Positions 36,135 to 45,741 of a stretch of 64,000 nt of DNA are shown here, in pieces. The position numbers were made by a program, and so were the translations under genes. The stretch lies in assembly GCF_003346865.1 (NCBI RefSeq), contig NZ_QDKL01000003.1, positions 62,001-126,000 of the forward strand, given 5' to 3'. The stretch comes from Halobacteriovorax vibrionivorans (lineage in GTDB: Bacteria; Bdellovibrionota; Bacteriovoracia; Bacteriovoracales; Bacteriovoracaceae). Each line of letters opens with the position of its first letter. The first letter of the stretch is position 1. The notes under the pieces are model-generated. The model was not told the origin of the DNA. It made no database searches and saw only the letters and a program-made list of their open reading frames with translations.

Positions 36135-37289
36135 TTAAAGCCAAGTTGTTAATGAGAAGTTAAGAGCATAAGCATTTGTCTTCTCTGGGTTACCAAATAC
36201 ATTCGTACTTGTTTCCTCATCAATTTGACGCTCGATTAGAATACCACCGTTTAGCTGTACGTTTCTTCCAACTTGGTATTGAGCACCAATATCGGCTTTA
36301 TAAAGGCTAACGTGTCTTAGGTTTCCATCATTGAAATTTGATTGACCGAAGTCTGCTGGGTAATCATTTCTATCGTGAGCACGATCAGTTACGAATGAGT
36401 ACTCAAGGTTAATCCCGACGTTCCACTTATCTGCTAAGCGATATAGGAAGCCTAATTGGGCGTTATAAGATTCTTGTCTAAGTTTCGTATAGCGATCATT
36501 TGGATGAGCTGACCAGTAACCATAAAGGGCCTCTGTCCATACACTCCAGTCGCGATTTTCGAATTGGTAGGCCAGTGAGAAACCGTAATCTTCTTTAGGA
36601 TCGATATCTCTCCAGTAAGAGAAAGCACCAAAGATGATTTCATGATTTCTTGATGGGATAATTCTACCCTTATAAGCAAAACCTTTTTGAAAGTTTGTAT
36701 TAAAAGTTCTTTCTGTGTCGTATGAAATTTCATCGTCCCCATTAGGAAGATATGGACGAGACTCATCATCGCGATCACGTCTTGCCATTTGGTTGCTTCC
36801 AAAGAAAGTTACGTCGTGAATTTGACCTTGGCGCCAACCACCATAACGAAGTGTTAATAAGTACTTTCTTTTAAAGTATCCAGCTCTCATGCTTGAATAC
36901 GTTTGAGTTAGGTAACCACCATCCATCATATTTCTTTCAGAAATACCAAAGTGCATAGTGTAGAAAGGAACCTTTCCTTTACCACCTGTAAGCTTCCAAT
37001 TATTGTTGAAGCGATATGAAAGAACCGCTTCTTCCATTAGGTCAACAGTTGTACCAGCTTCTTCAACAGCGTCAATATCAAGCTTAAACTTTGCACTCCA
37101 TTCATTGTGGTTGAAGTAGAATTTAACATCTGCTGTACCATAACCCATTTCTGCTTTCGTACTATCGTCACCAACTTTTTCTAAAGTTAGTAGATCTAGT
37201 ACTAAGAATGCTTTGACGTTATAATTTACAGCTAGTGAATTGAAGCTAGAAAGTAGCAACAATGATAAAAATAGGGATTTCTTAAACAT
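36135..37289 (-). CDS. Outer-membrane porin-like beta-barrel protein
   Basis: A 384-residue protein with a signal peptide (ends SSFNSLA) and a full-length barrel: repeated amphipathic strands rich in Tyr/Trp/Arg/Asp (for example WSAKFKLDIDAVEEA, RKYLLTLRYGGWR, WNVGINLEYSFV), ending in ALNFSLTTWL. It resembles phosphate-selective/maltoporin-like porins only in general form; no selectivity motif can be read. An AGAGAG-type site precedes the ATG. Likely an abundant outer-membrane channel. Confidence 0.75.
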   Translation of the reverse strand: MFKKSLFLSLLLLSSFNSLAVNYNVKAFLVLDLLTLEKVGDDSTKAEMGYGTADVKFYFNHNEWSAKFKLDIDAVEEAGTTVDLMEEAVLSYRFNNNWKLTGGKGKVPFYTMHFGISERNMMDGGYLTQTYSSMRAGYFKRKYLLTLRYGGWRQGQIHDVTFFGSNQMARRDRDDESRPYLPNGDDEISYDTERTFNTNFQKGFAYKGRIIPSRNHEIIFGAFSYWRDIDPKEDYGFSLAYQFENRDWSVWTEALYGYWSAHPNDRYTKLRQESYNAQLGFLYRLADKWNVGINLEYSFVTDRAHDRNDYPADFGQSNFNDGNLRHVSLYKADIGAQYQVGRNVQLNGGILIERQIDEETSTNVFGNPEKTNAYALNFSLTTWL

Positions 37290-37380
37290 CTTCTCTCTCT
37301 TAATTTGGCATATTAATATGAGAGAAGATTTATCAAGAACTTATCAATGTGTAAAAACAGTTTTGTGTTAAGGTAGGGAA

Positions 37381-37548
37381 TTAGTAATTCTTACACTCTT
37401 CGTAATCTTCGTAATATTGAGAGTGGTCAGGAATACGTCTTTCCTTACATTCACCTCTTTCACTTGCTACATCTCTAGAAGTAGAAGCGCATGATGAAGT
37501 CAATAAAATAAGTGTTGTCGCAGTTAAAATGTAGGCTAATTTTTTCAT
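37381..37548 (-). CDS. Small lipoprotein, 55 aa
   Basis: A 55-residue open frame with MKKLAYILTATTLILLTSSC, a convincing signal peptide and lipobox (Cys20), then a short charged mature part with Cys34 and Cys52 and an acidic Tyr-rich end (SQYYEDYEECKNY). TAGGAG lies 6-7 bases before the ATG. The two mature cysteines could form a disulphide. Function unknown. Confidence 0.75.
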   Translation of the reverse strand: MKKLAYILTATTLILLTSSCASTSRDVASERGECKERRIPDHSQYYEDYEECKNY

Positions 37549-37600
37549 GATAATCTCCTATTATCTCTACATATTATAGCTCTAATTGAGAATAAAAGAA

Positions 37601-37621
37601 GGCCTGCAAAATATGCAGGCC
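37601..37621 (-). terminator. Terminator after the Cys-rich lipoprotein gene
   Basis: A perfect 7-bp stem, GGCCTGC (37601-37607) with GCAGGCC (37615-37621), around an AT loop; on the minus strand it is followed by TTCTTTTATT. It lies 24 bases beyond the stop of the 60-residue lipoprotein. Confidence 0.75.
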
Positions 37622-37644
37622 GCTCATTTTAGTATGCTTTTATT

Positions 37645-37827
37645 CTAAGACTTTTTTTGAGATTTCTTAGACTTACGATCACATTGACCGTCTTTCTTGC
37701 AGCAATCTTTCTTCTTTTTATCGCTCTTACAACAAGCTTTAGCGTCTCTTGAACAAGACTTTCCGTGATGCATAGTTGAACATGAAGCGAATGTTAGCAG
37801 TGCACATAGTGTGATAGCTCTAAACAT
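37645..37827 (-). CDS. Cys/Lys-rich small lipoprotein, 60 aa
   Basis: A 60-residue protein with signal peptide and lipobox FASC (Cys16). The mature part is about one third Lys and carries six further cysteines in CC pairs (ACCKSDKKKKDCCKK, then GQC), plus two His directly after the anchor. This looks like a metal-binding, metallothionein-like surface or periplasmic tag. AAGGAGG precedes the ATG. No homologous family is recognised. Confidence 0.75.
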   Translation of the reverse strand: MFRAITLCALLTFASCSTMHHGKSCSRDAKACCKSDKKKKDCCKKDGQCDRKSKKSQKKS

Positions 37828-37846
37828 GAATCCTCCTTAATGAATG

Positions 37847-38818
37847 TTAAATAAGCCTAAAGGCCTTAATAATAGACTCTTCTTTAGAGTAGTCTTTTAT
37901 TAATTTTAACCCATTCTTAAAAAACATAAAGGTTGAGAGCCCTGCGGCATTTCTTTCACGTGAGGCCAGGTGAGTGGCAAGATTGAAAAGCTTAGGCGCT
38001 TCAAAGCCACTAGTGATGGTGATCTGCCATTTGCGATCATCTTTTTTTAATTGAAAATATTCAAAAACGCTGCAGTTCACACCAAATTTAATAATGATAT
38101 GATTTATATCCTCAGCAATACTAGAACGTTCATTAAACTTGAAGCTTTCATCAATGGCCTGTGGAATATCTTGAGAACAAACAAGGTGAGACCACTTATC
38201 AAGCGTATCAAATGGCTCTTCAAAGTATTCAATACTTGCGATCACTTCTGGGGATAGGTTGTAGAAGAGACTTTCAATTTGGTCTGGATCAAGGCTGCGA
38301 TTACCATCTAAGCGAATGATGGCGCCTTTGCTACTCATTAATTCAAGATTTTTTATAACTTCTCCTATATTAGGAGTCGGTGTGATTTTATATTTAATCA
38401 CATCACCTTTTTTAACCTCATTGGCTTTAATTGATTGAAAGAGGAGATTAATTTTAACAGTGTTGTCTTGTGTGAAAAAGCAGTGATGTGGGCTGTGTTT
38501 TATATAATATTTAATTAAGGCATATTCAAATGCAACAATGATATTCTTTGGGAGTTGAGGGGCATCAATTATTGTCGCTTCTTCAATTGGTCTTTCTAGG
38601 AATGATTTTAAATCATAGATAATTTCGTATGTTTCTCTTAGGTCTTGGCCATCATAGAAGAATTCAAAGTAATTTACATAACTAGTGTAGAGTTCGCCAT
38701 TAATTTTAACTTCACAGTGATAGTAGTCAGAGCCTTTAATATCTCGAGCTTTAGCGTGAAAAGGCTTTATAAATTCTTCTCTTTCTTTGTAAGTTAAATG
38801 TAATTCTAATTTATCCAA
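37847..38818 (-). CDS. menC: o-Succinylbenzoate synthase
   Basis: A 323-residue enolase-superfamily enzyme that dehydrates SHCHC to o-succinylbenzoate in menaquinone synthesis. The acid/base KxK appears as KYK in IKYKITP, metal ligands in RLDGNRS, EYFEEP and AIDES, and a late Lys in IIKFGVN. The N-terminal capping domain is divergent. It is the last gene of the men cluster and overlaps menA by 13 bases. The assignment rests on both motifs and context. Confidence 0.87.
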   Translation of the reverse strand: MDKLELHLTYKEREEFIKPFHAKARDIKGSDYYHCEVKINGELYTSYVNYFEFFYDGQDLRETYEIIYDLKSFLERPIEEATIIDAPQLPKNIIVAFEYALIKYYIKHSPHHCFFTQDNTVKINLLFQSIKANEVKKGDVIKYKITPTPNIGEVIKNLELMSSKGAIIRLDGNRSLDPDQIESLFYNLSPEVIASIEYFEEPFDTLDKWSHLVCSQDIPQAIDESFKFNERSSIAEDINHIIIKFGVNCSVFEYFQLKKDDRKWQITITSGFEAPKLFNLATHLASRERNAAGLSTFMFFKNGLKLIKDYSKEESIIKAFRLI

Positions 38819-39702
38819 AGAAGTCCCCCGTAAATAAGAGATGATAAGAATAAGAACTTTCCAGTTTTGGCCAGACTATTATTATACTCCACTGAGGGCC
38901 TATTTAAAATAAGATATATCCACGTTTTTAGAAAAGGAAGGACAAGACCTACAACGGCAAAACTCAAATACCATTGTTCATAAATTACACTATGAACGAT
39001 AATGACAATATTTGCACAAATTACAAATATAAGAGGAAGCCAACTAGAAAGGTTTGGCCTTAATTTATTTAAAAGAATTCCAAGAGTTAATTTCTTGGCC
39101 TTTGTATCACTATTGATATCTCTGGCATTATTAATGGCCATAATTGCACTACTTAAAAAACCTGGAAATAGGCTTAGGAGCAGTGCTGAATTTGTGATTT
39201 GTTTCGTTTGGAGATAATAGGCACCACAGACAGCAACACAGCCAAAGAAGATAAGTGCTAGTAATTCACCTAAAGCGTAGTGTGATAGAGGAAATGGGCT
39301 ACCTGTGTATAGATATGACGCTAGCATCGAAATTAGTCCCATTGCGATAATAATGGGGCCACCGACATACATGAGATAGATACCGAGGATGAAGGCGAGC
39401 ACTAGAGTTGAAATAAACATTGTCTTCACTGTACTTGCTTTTAGTTGTCCGCTACTCGTTACACGTGTTGGGCCAAGTCTTTCTTCAGTATCAACGCCTG
39501 TTTGTGTATCGTAATAATCATTTATTAAATTAGAGGCAATTTGTAATAGGACAGTACATAGTAGAGTTAGGATAAAGATAATTAAGGAAAATTTCTGTGT
39601 ATCACTATAGGCCAATGCCGTTGCCATAATAATTGGTGATGCACCTGCCGGTAGAGTTTTTGGCCTTGAGGCAAGAATAAATCCTTTTATATTATCTTTC
39701 AT
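38806..39702 (-). CDS. menA: 1,4-Dihydroxy-2-naphthoate polyprenyltransferase
   Basis: A 298-residue integral membrane prenyltransferase (UbiA superfamily) that joins the polyprenyl chain to DHNA. The Asp-rich motif NDYYDTQTGVD and a second one, NARDINSDTKAKKLTLG, are present, with eight or so hydrophobic segments. It lies between menD (4 bases) and menC (overlap), and uses the long-chain diphosphate presumably made by the synthase at 43612. Confidence 0.94.
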   Translation of the reverse strand: MKDNIKGFILASRPKTLPAGASPIIMATALAYSDTQKFSLIIFILTLLCTVLLQIASNLINDYYDTQTGVDTEERLGPTRVTSSGQLKASTVKTMFISTLVLAFILGIYLMYVGGPIIIAMGLISMLASYLYTGSPFPLSHYALGELLALIFFGCVAVCGAYYLQTKQITNSALLLSLFPGFLSSAIMAINNARDINSDTKAKKLTLGILLNKLRPNLSSWLPLIFVICANIVIIVHSVIYEQWYLSFAVVGLVLPFLKTWIYLILNRPSVEYNNSLAKTGKFLFLSSLIYGGLLWIN

Positions 39703-39706
39703 ATCT

Positions 39707-41428
39707 TTAACGTTTTACAGTTTTTAATTTTTTAAATAATTCTAAGTTTGAAGCATTATCTGTAATGGCCTCAATAATATTTACACCTTGATTCTTTAAA
39801 GCATTTAGTACTTGCTTATTAAAGTCTTCTTTTGTTTCACATGAGCTGTATTCTAATTCTTCAAATGCTCCAATAACTTTATCAAATCGGTCATCATGTG
39901 GTGTTGTAAGTAGATCTAGGAAGTCTTTTTCTTTAGCTATTGGAAGTAGGTTAAAGATATCACCTTGAAAATTATTGATGATAATAACTGTTAAATTCTT
40001 CTTTTCACGGGCCGCTTGGTTTAGCATATAAAGTGAGTTCAGATCGTGTTTAAAAGAAATATCTCCTATTAAACATAGTTTTGGACGATCATTCTCATCA
40101 CTTAGCCCCATTAGTGTGGCCATGAATCCTTCAATACCGCTTACTCCACGATTTGTGAAAACTTTAACATGGCGACGTAGATTACTTGAAACAAAGTTAT
40201 CAAAGCTTCTAACAATTGTTGAATTACCTATAAGAAGATCATAGTCTAAATCAATTTTTTCTATAATGTTCTTTGAAATAAAAGGCTGAGTTAGGCCAGA
40301 CTCTTCAATTACGGCCCTCTTCTTTTCTACAAAATCATGCCACATAACAGGTGGAGCTTGTTCAAGCTCAAGTTTTGCAAGACCTTTTAAAAAGGAGAGT
40401 GGGTCACAAATAATCTTTTGAGTATTAGAAAAACCAGGATCGTGATCAAAGTCAACATTTGTTACGTGTAGAAGCTCACAATCTGTTTTTTCCAGATAAT
40501 TATAATAGTGTTTTGATACTAGTCTTCCACCAATATGAATAATCAGCTCTGGGGGATTTTGTTCATATACGCTTAATACTTCTGGGTGATCAAAATTTGG
40601 AGTTAGATAGTCTTCAAGACAAAACTCATATTTTAATCCACTTGTAATATCAAGATACTTTGGAATTCGTATGCTTTTTAACGACTCTCTGTAATGATCG
40701 ATATCTTTCTTGCCATCAAGTTTTCCGATAACAAGAAGGAGGTTCTTTGCCTTTACAAGTCTTTCTTGAAGATTAAATTCCATTTGGTAATTCTGATAAG
40801 CGCTTGAGATAACCTTTGCACCATTCTTATGAAAACTCTCAAGTGATGCCTTTAGATATTCTTGTGAGATATAACCTTTAGTATTATCTAAAGGCTCTCT
40901 AAGAGGAAAGTTGATATGCACAGGCCTGCGATTTATCTTTGCACGGCCAATTGCCGTTGAGATCAATGTTCTTAATCTCGTTGCACTTAGAGCTTCATTA
41001 GGTGCTTCGAGGTTTAAGTTATAGCATGTATGTGAGTCGATAACTCTTGTCTGATCAATTGTCTGATTTGAGTCTGTCTTTACAAGTTCATTTGGTCTAT
41101 CAGCAGATAAGATAACCAGTGGCAGGCCTGATTTATTGGCCTCAATAACAGCAGGAGCAAAATTGGCCATGGCCGTCCCTGAAGTACAAGTAAGAAGAGG
41201 AATGGATTCACTTACTTTTGATCTTCCTAGTGCACGATAGGCCAGAGCTCTCTCATCAAGAAATGAGTATGTTTTTATATCTTCATTGTAATGGGCCGCT
41301 GCTAAAACAGGAGCGTTTCGCATACCCGGTGCCGTATAAAAGTCGACGATGCCATTCTTTGCCAATTCATCAACGATGATCGATGCCCATAGGCGAGAAA
41401 TATTTTGTGTTATTGGAAATTTGTCCAT
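39707..41428 (-). CDS. menD: SEPHCHC synthase (MenD)
   Basis: A 573-residue thiamine-diphosphate enzyme that joins isochorismate and 2-oxoglutarate. Landmarks: TAPGMRNAPVLAAAH near the N-terminus, LTCTSGTAMANFAPAVIEA, LSADRPNEL and the ThDP/Mg motif GDISFKHDLNSL. The length is typical. Its start overlaps the end of menF by 19 bases, implying translational coupling. Confidence 0.96.
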   Translation of the reverse strand: MDKFPITQNISRLWASIIVDELAKNGIVDFYTAPGMRNAPVLAAAHYNEDIKTYSFLDERALAYRALGRSKVSESIPLLTCTSGTAMANFAPAVIEANKSGLPLVILSADRPNELVKTDSNQTIDQTRVIDSHTCYNLNLEAPNEALSATRLRTLISTAIGRAKINRRPVHINFPLREPLDNTKGYISQEYLKASLESFHKNGAKVISSAYQNYQMEFNLQERLVKAKNLLLVIGKLDGKKDIDHYRESLKSIRIPKYLDITSGLKYEFCLEDYLTPNFDHPEVLSVYEQNPPELIIHIGGRLVSKHYYNYLEKTDCELLHVTNVDFDHDPGFSNTQKIICDPLSFLKGLAKLELEQAPPVMWHDFVEKKRAVIEESGLTQPFISKNIIEKIDLDYDLLIGNSTIVRSFDNFVSSNLRRHVKVFTNRGVSGIEGFMATLMGLSDENDRPKLCLIGDISFKHDLNSLYMLNQAAREKKNLTVIIINNFQGDIFNLLPIAKEKDFLDLLTTPHDDRFDKVIGAFEELEYSSCETKEDFNKQVLNALKNQGVNIIEAITDNASNLELFKKLKTVKR

Positions 41429-42783
41429 GATTTGGCCTTGATAACTTCCGTAAAGTTTCTCATTTTATTTGTTGTTTCATTCCATTCTTTTTCAGGAGAT
41501 GAATCTTTTACAATTCCACAACCTGCATAAATATGAAGGTCTTGTTTGTCTGCTAAAGCGCATCTAAGCCCGACTGCAAATTCAGTCTTTTCCTTAGAGA
41601 AGAATCCTATTGGTGCAGCGTAAAGTCCACGAGAGCTTTTTTCTAATTGGTCAATTTGCTCAATTGACTCTTTCTTAGGCAGTCCCGCTACAGCTGGTGT
41701 TGGATGAAGTCCAGTGATTATATCACTTGCTTTTGCATCATCACTTAAAACACCTTCGTATTTAGAATGAATATGTTGGATATATTTTAGCTTTAAGATT
41801 TCTTCTTTCTTTGTAATGTGAAGATCTTTAGTTAGTTTTTTCAGTGCACCTTCAATATAACTTGAAACATGGCGATGCTCTTCTAACTCTTTTTCATTAG
41901 ATAGTAATGTCTTTTCTAAGAATTCATCTTCTTGCTTATTCTTTCCTCTCTTTATTGTTCCTGCAAGAGAGTCGATATAAACATTGCGCCCCTGCATCTT
42001 AAAAAGAGTCTCTGGTGTGACACTATAAAAACACTGATTAGCAGAGAATTGAAAAAGAATATTATAACTATTATTTGTATTATTTTCTTTTAGTGTTTTA
42101 AATTGTTCATAAGCGCAAATTGGATGCTTGAATGTGAATTTTAATTTACGAGATAGAACGACTTTTTTGAGGTCCTGTTCTTTTATTTTACTTACTGCCT
42201 CGTTAACCATTTTTCCCCACTGAGTTTTACTCGTAGCAGAGATACTCTTTGTTATATAGTTATATTCACTATGCATATGCTTTGGGTTTGGCTCTAATGA
42301 GATGGCCAACTTGTGAAGAGCTTCTTTCTTGGCGTTATCATCTTCAAAATATGAATTAGGAAGTATGATCTTAATATCAACACCTTGATTCCCACCATCG
42401 ATAATAACTTTTGGAACAAAGTATGAACAATCTTCTAGGCCATGCCATTCCAAACAATCTGGTTCTGACTTAAACCTCTGAGCACCACATATTTTTAAGA
42501 AGTCGTGCTCTCTCGTTAGATTTTCAATATCTTCATAGTGATAAAGAGAGTTAAAGTCCTGCCAAGAACCTAGAGCAAGGAATTCACAATCCTTGTCTTT
42601 ATTTAAAAAATAAAACTTTCGATATGTTTGAAATAAATCGATTATAGATGAAATATTATTAAAGCCAGCTTCTAGTTTGAAGAGGGTGTAAATAGGCCCT
42701 TTAACTAGACGCTCGTCATTTGGATCAAGCTTTATAAGCTGATTAATGATATCAATTTGTAAGTTATTAGCAGCTAGGCGCAA
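41410..42783 (-). CDS. menF: Isochorismate synthase
   Basis: A 457-residue chorismate-binding enzyme that converts chorismate to isochorismate, the entry to menaquinone. The C-terminal catalytic domain shows KVVLSRKLKF, the DSLAGTIKRG segment, IHSKYEGVLS, LHPTPAVAGLPK and YAGCGIV. The start is a TTG (42783) directly after the ubiE stop (TAATTG); GGAGA 8 bases upstream supports it and no Met occurs in the N-terminal region. Isochorismate rather than salicylate or anthranilate synthesis is inferred from the men context. Confidence 0.93.
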   Translation of the reverse strand: MRLAANNLQIDIINQLIKLDPNDERLVKGPIYTLFKLEAGFNNISSIIDLFQTYRKFYFLNKDKDCEFLALGSWQDFNSLYHYEDIENLTREHDFLKICGAQRFKSEPDCLEWHGLEDCSYFVPKVIIDGGNQGVDIKIILPNSYFEDDNAKKEALHKLAISLEPNPKHMHSEYNYITKSISATSKTQWGKMVNEAVSKIKEQDLKKVVLSRKLKFTFKHPICAYEQFKTLKENNTNNSYNILFQFSANQCFYSVTPETLFKMQGRNVYIDSLAGTIKRGKNKQEDEFLEKTLLSNEKELEEHRHVSSYIEGALKKLTKDLHITKKEEILKLKYIQHIHSKYEGVLSDDAKASDIITGLHPTPAVAGLPKKESIEQIDQLEKSSRGLYAAPIGFFSKEKTEFAVGLRCALADKQDLHIYAGCGIVKDSSPEKEWNETTNKMRNFTEVIKAKSWTNFQ

Positions 42784-43497
42784 TTACTTGTCTCCAATAT
42801 AAAGAGTGGCTATACCAAATGTAAGAGGAATAAAACGTACGTTTTTAAATCCTGCTTTCGTCATCTCATCAGCAAACTCTTGTCCATATGGAAAGTCTTC
42901 TACTGTTTGATTTAGGTATGTATAAGCATCTTTATGTTTTGAAATTAAATTTCCAACAAATGGAAGTAGGTATCTAAAGTAGAAGAAATAGATCCCTCTA
43001 AAAAGTGCATTCTTTGGTATTGAGAATTCTAAGATAAAGCTTCGTCCACCTGGTCTAATTACTCGATACATATTTCGCAAAGAAGTCTTGTAGTCTGGAA
43101 AGTTTCTGATTCCAAAACTTACGCTTGTTACATCAAATGTTTCATCAGCAGCTGGAATTTCTACTCCATCACCAATTTGCATTTTTGCGACATTATCTAA
43201 TTTCTTATTTGTAATCTTCTTCTTACCAATTTCAATCATGCCTTTTGACAGATCAATACCAGTAACACTTTCTACATTCTTTGCTCGCGCTAATGCAATG
43301 GTTAGGTCACCCGTACCGCATGCAAGATCTAGGCATTGTAGTTTTTCTTTCTTTGGAAGATTTGCGATAACAATCTTTCTCCAATAAATATCAACGCCAA
43401 AAGAGAGGATATGATTTAAGAGATCATATGTTCCTGCAATTTTGTCGAAAATTTCAAACGATTTAGTCTTTCTGTTTGCGAGTTCTTTATTACTCAT
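42784..43497 (-). CDS. ubiE: Demethylmenaquinone methyltransferase
   Basis: A 237-residue class I SAM methyltransferase (UbiE/MenG). DLACGTGDLTIALA is the SAM loop; ...FDVTSVSFGIRNFPDYKTSLRNMYRVIRPGG and LEFSIP are family blocks. In a menaquinone organism it catalyses the final ring C-methylation. It heads the men cluster, and menF follows with no spacer. AGAGG lies upstream of the start. Confidence 0.95.
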   Translation of the reverse strand: MSNKELANRKTKSFEIFDKIAGTYDLLNHILSFGVDIYWRKIVIANLPKKEKLQCLDLACGTGDLTIALARAKNVESVTGIDLSKGMIEIGKKKITNKKLDNVAKMQIGDGVEIPAADETFDVTSVSFGIRNFPDYKTSLRNMYRVIRPGGRSFILEFSIPKNALFRGIYFFYFRYLLPFVGNLISKHKDAYTYLNQTVEDFPYGQEFADEMTKAGFKNVRFIPLTFGIATLYIGDK

Positions 43498-43611
43498 ATT
43501 GTTTTAACCTCTGCGTTTTTGCAATGCATGATATTTTAATAGTATTTGCGTTATATTAATCATTTACGGCCTATATCGACAAGTGGTAATTATATTAAAA
43601 CGGAAAAAACA

Positions 43612-44592
43612 ATGAACGAATTTTTAGAATCCATTCCTCCACAAATCTTGGATAAGTCAGTTAATATTGACCTCGAGATAAAGTCTTCTAATTGCTTAGA
43701 AGCAGTGAAAGATGCCCTAGAAAAAACAGTACTTTCTGGCGGTAAACGTCTTCGTCCAATGCTTACTTATTTAATGGCGGACTTCTTTAACGCCCATGAT
43801 AAGAATGATGTAACAATCTGTGCCCGTGCAATTGAAATGGTTCATGCAGCCTCTCTTGCTCACGATGATGTCATTGATAATGCAACGCAAAGGCGTGGAA
43901 ATCCTTCAATTAATGTGGAAGCATCTAATAAGAAGGCCGTTTTAGCTGGTGATTACTTACTAGCAGATGTGATTCTAAGCCTATCACAAATTGGCTCCGT
44001 TAAGATTTTACAAACGATGTCTCAGGTCATTCAAGAGCTTGCAATTGGCGAGTGGATACAATCTGATGCTCTTGAGAGTCGAATCTATTCAAAAGAAGTT
44101 ATTGAGAAAATTGCTTTTCACAAAACTGCCTCAGTTATGGGATGGTGTTGCTGGTCTGGCGCATATGTTGGGCTAGAAGATGAAGAGATCGCTAATAAGG
44201 CCGCACGCTTTGGACATCTTATTGGTATAGCTTTTCAAATGATTGATGATACTCTGGACTTTAGTGATGGCGAAAGTCTTAAAGATGCCCATCTTGATCT
44301 TGAGGCCAACCTTGTAAATTCTGTAATCTATGATTATCTTGATAAGAATCCTCTTAAAATGGATGCTTATCAAAAAGGTGAAGATCTCAAGGATATTGTT
44401 GAACTTGATCAAGTTCATCCAAATGTCGAAAATATAAAAAGCGAAGCAAATGCTCTAATCGAAGAAGCTAATGATATTCTACATGAGATTCGCACAAGCT
44501 TACTTGAGCGTGGATTCAATGAAGAGCGCCTTAGTGAAACGATTAAACCACTAGAGTTAATCGGTGGCTTTATTCTTAATCGTAAGTCTTAA
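43612..44592 (+). CDS. Long-chain polyprenyl diphosphate synthase
   Basis: A 326-residue trans-prenyltransferase. The first Asp-rich motif is LAHDDVIDNATQRRG and the second FQMIDDTLDF. The residue five before the first motif is Ala, as in long-chain enzymes, so it probably makes the menaquinone side chain. The usual DLxEGKxTLP stretch after the second motif is altered (DLEANLVNS), losing the conserved Lys. The start at 43612 is chosen over an in-frame upstream start at 43546 because it matches family length and has GGAAAAA upstream. It is divergent from the men cluster. Confidence 0.88.
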   Translation: MNEFLESIPPQILDKSVNIDLEIKSSNCLEAVKDALEKTVLSGGKRLRPMLTYLMADFFNAHDKNDVTICARAIEMVHAASLAHDDVIDNATQRRGNPSINVEASNKKAVLAGDYLLADVILSLSQIGSVKILQTMSQVIQELAIGEWIQSDALESRIYSKEVIEKIAFHKTASVMGWCCWSGAYVGLEDEEIANKAARFGHLIGIAFQMIDDTLDFSDGESLKDAHLDLEANLVNSVIYDYLDKNPLKMDAYQKGEDLKDIVELDQVHPNVENIKSEANALIEEANDILHEIRTSLLERGFNEERLSETIKPLELIGGFILNRKS

Positions 44593-44601
44593 TTATTAGT
44601 C

Positions 44602-45741
44602 TTAAAGTCTAAATGTTGCCCAGATAGGGAAGTGATCACTTGCCTGCTTAAGCTCAATTGCATCATCATCGATACAAGTTACACGCTTATCTAATCCCTT
44701 TGTCATAAACTTTGGAAGTTCACTTGGTGGTGTACAAAAGACATTTGTTTTCTCCACAAGGGTTTCTGGATTATAGATTCCTGCATCCATGAGTTTAAGT
44801 CCACGATAAGCAATATAGTCTAGAGTTAGTGGGTTGCGATTGGCCGCAAATGTTTGTCGCTCATTTGTTGGCCCTGGATTTTTTAGCCAAGGTGAGAGGT
44901 GATTAAAGAGCCTTCTAAGAACGACTGAGCCTGGGTTATTCATATAGATTGATGTATTGAGATCGCCCATGACAATCACGCGATCATCTTTGTGAATTGG
45001 TCTTAGTTTCTTGTAGCGCTCTGGCATCACAACATTAAAATTTGTTGCTCCAGTTACATACCATTCTAGAAAGCGTAGTTGATCGCGGTTTCTCTCATAG
45101 TTTGGAGTGTTGCGATTTCCAAAGTGATAACTTGGTACAGCATGAAGTAGTACTATATGTACTTCAGTATCATTGGCTTCTATCACTAGGTGAGTAAAAC
45201 TCTTATCAAAGAGCTCCATATCTTTTGGTAAAGGCTTACCATTTGCTGTTTTGTACTTTGAAAGGTCTATAGCAGGATTAAATTCTTTCCAAGTTATATC
45301 AGAAATAATTCTTTCTTCTTTAATAGGATGCTTGGAAGCAAAACCTGTTGAGTACTGGCCAGGAAAGAGGCCGTAGTTAACCTGATCTGCATTCTTGCGA
45401 TCTTTTGTGTACTTACCTTTAACCTTTTTTGCATTCTTTCCAGTATTTGCTTTGGCAAAACTTACTGCAAATTGATCAGTATCTTCTTTTAATTGGCTTA
45501 AAAGAAGCTCCATATTCTCTCCGCGAGAGTCGTATTGTATCTCGTTAATGCTTAAGGCATTAAAGTCTAACTTTGTTAAAATATTTTTTACACTCGTTAA
45601 TTGGTCATTCTTTTTTCTAAGCTTATTACTTTCAAGCTCTTTAATATTCCAATGAACAAGTTTGATCTCATCATCACGTGTCTGTTTTGAAGAACATGAT
45701 AGTAGAAGTACAAATACAATAACAAAGTTAAGTGCTTTCAT
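44602..45741 (-). CDS. Endonuclease/exonuclease/phosphatase-family lipoprotein
   Basis: A 379-residue protein with signal peptide and lipobox (LLLSC, Cys16). The EEP fold is shown by VHWNIKELE near the N-terminus, NEIQYDSRGE with the catalytic Glu, VMGDLNTSIY and a terminal ASDHFPIWATF. It could be a DNase, a phosphatase or a sphingomyelinase-type phosphodiesterase at the envelope. Its ATG overlaps the pepP stop (TAATG), so it is translationally coupled. Confidence 0.87.
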   Translation of the reverse strand: MKALNFVIVFVLLLSCSSKQTRDDEIKLVHWNIKELESNKLRKKNDQLTSVKNILTKLDFNALSINEIQYDSRGENMELLLSQLKEDTDQFAVSFAKANTGKNAKKVKGKYTKDRKNADQVNYGLFPGQYSTGFASKHPIKEERIISDITWKEFNPAIDLSKYKTANGKPLPKDMELFDKSFTHLVIEANDTEVHIVLLHAVPSYHFGNRNTPNYERNRDQLRFLEWYVTGATNFNVVMPERYKKLRPIHKDDRVIVMGDLNTSIYMNNPGSVVLRRLFNHLSPWLKNPGPTNERQTFAANRNPLTLDYIAYRGLKLMDAGIYNPETLVEKTNVFCTPPSELPKFMTKGLDKRVTCIDDDAIELKQASDHFPIWATFRL

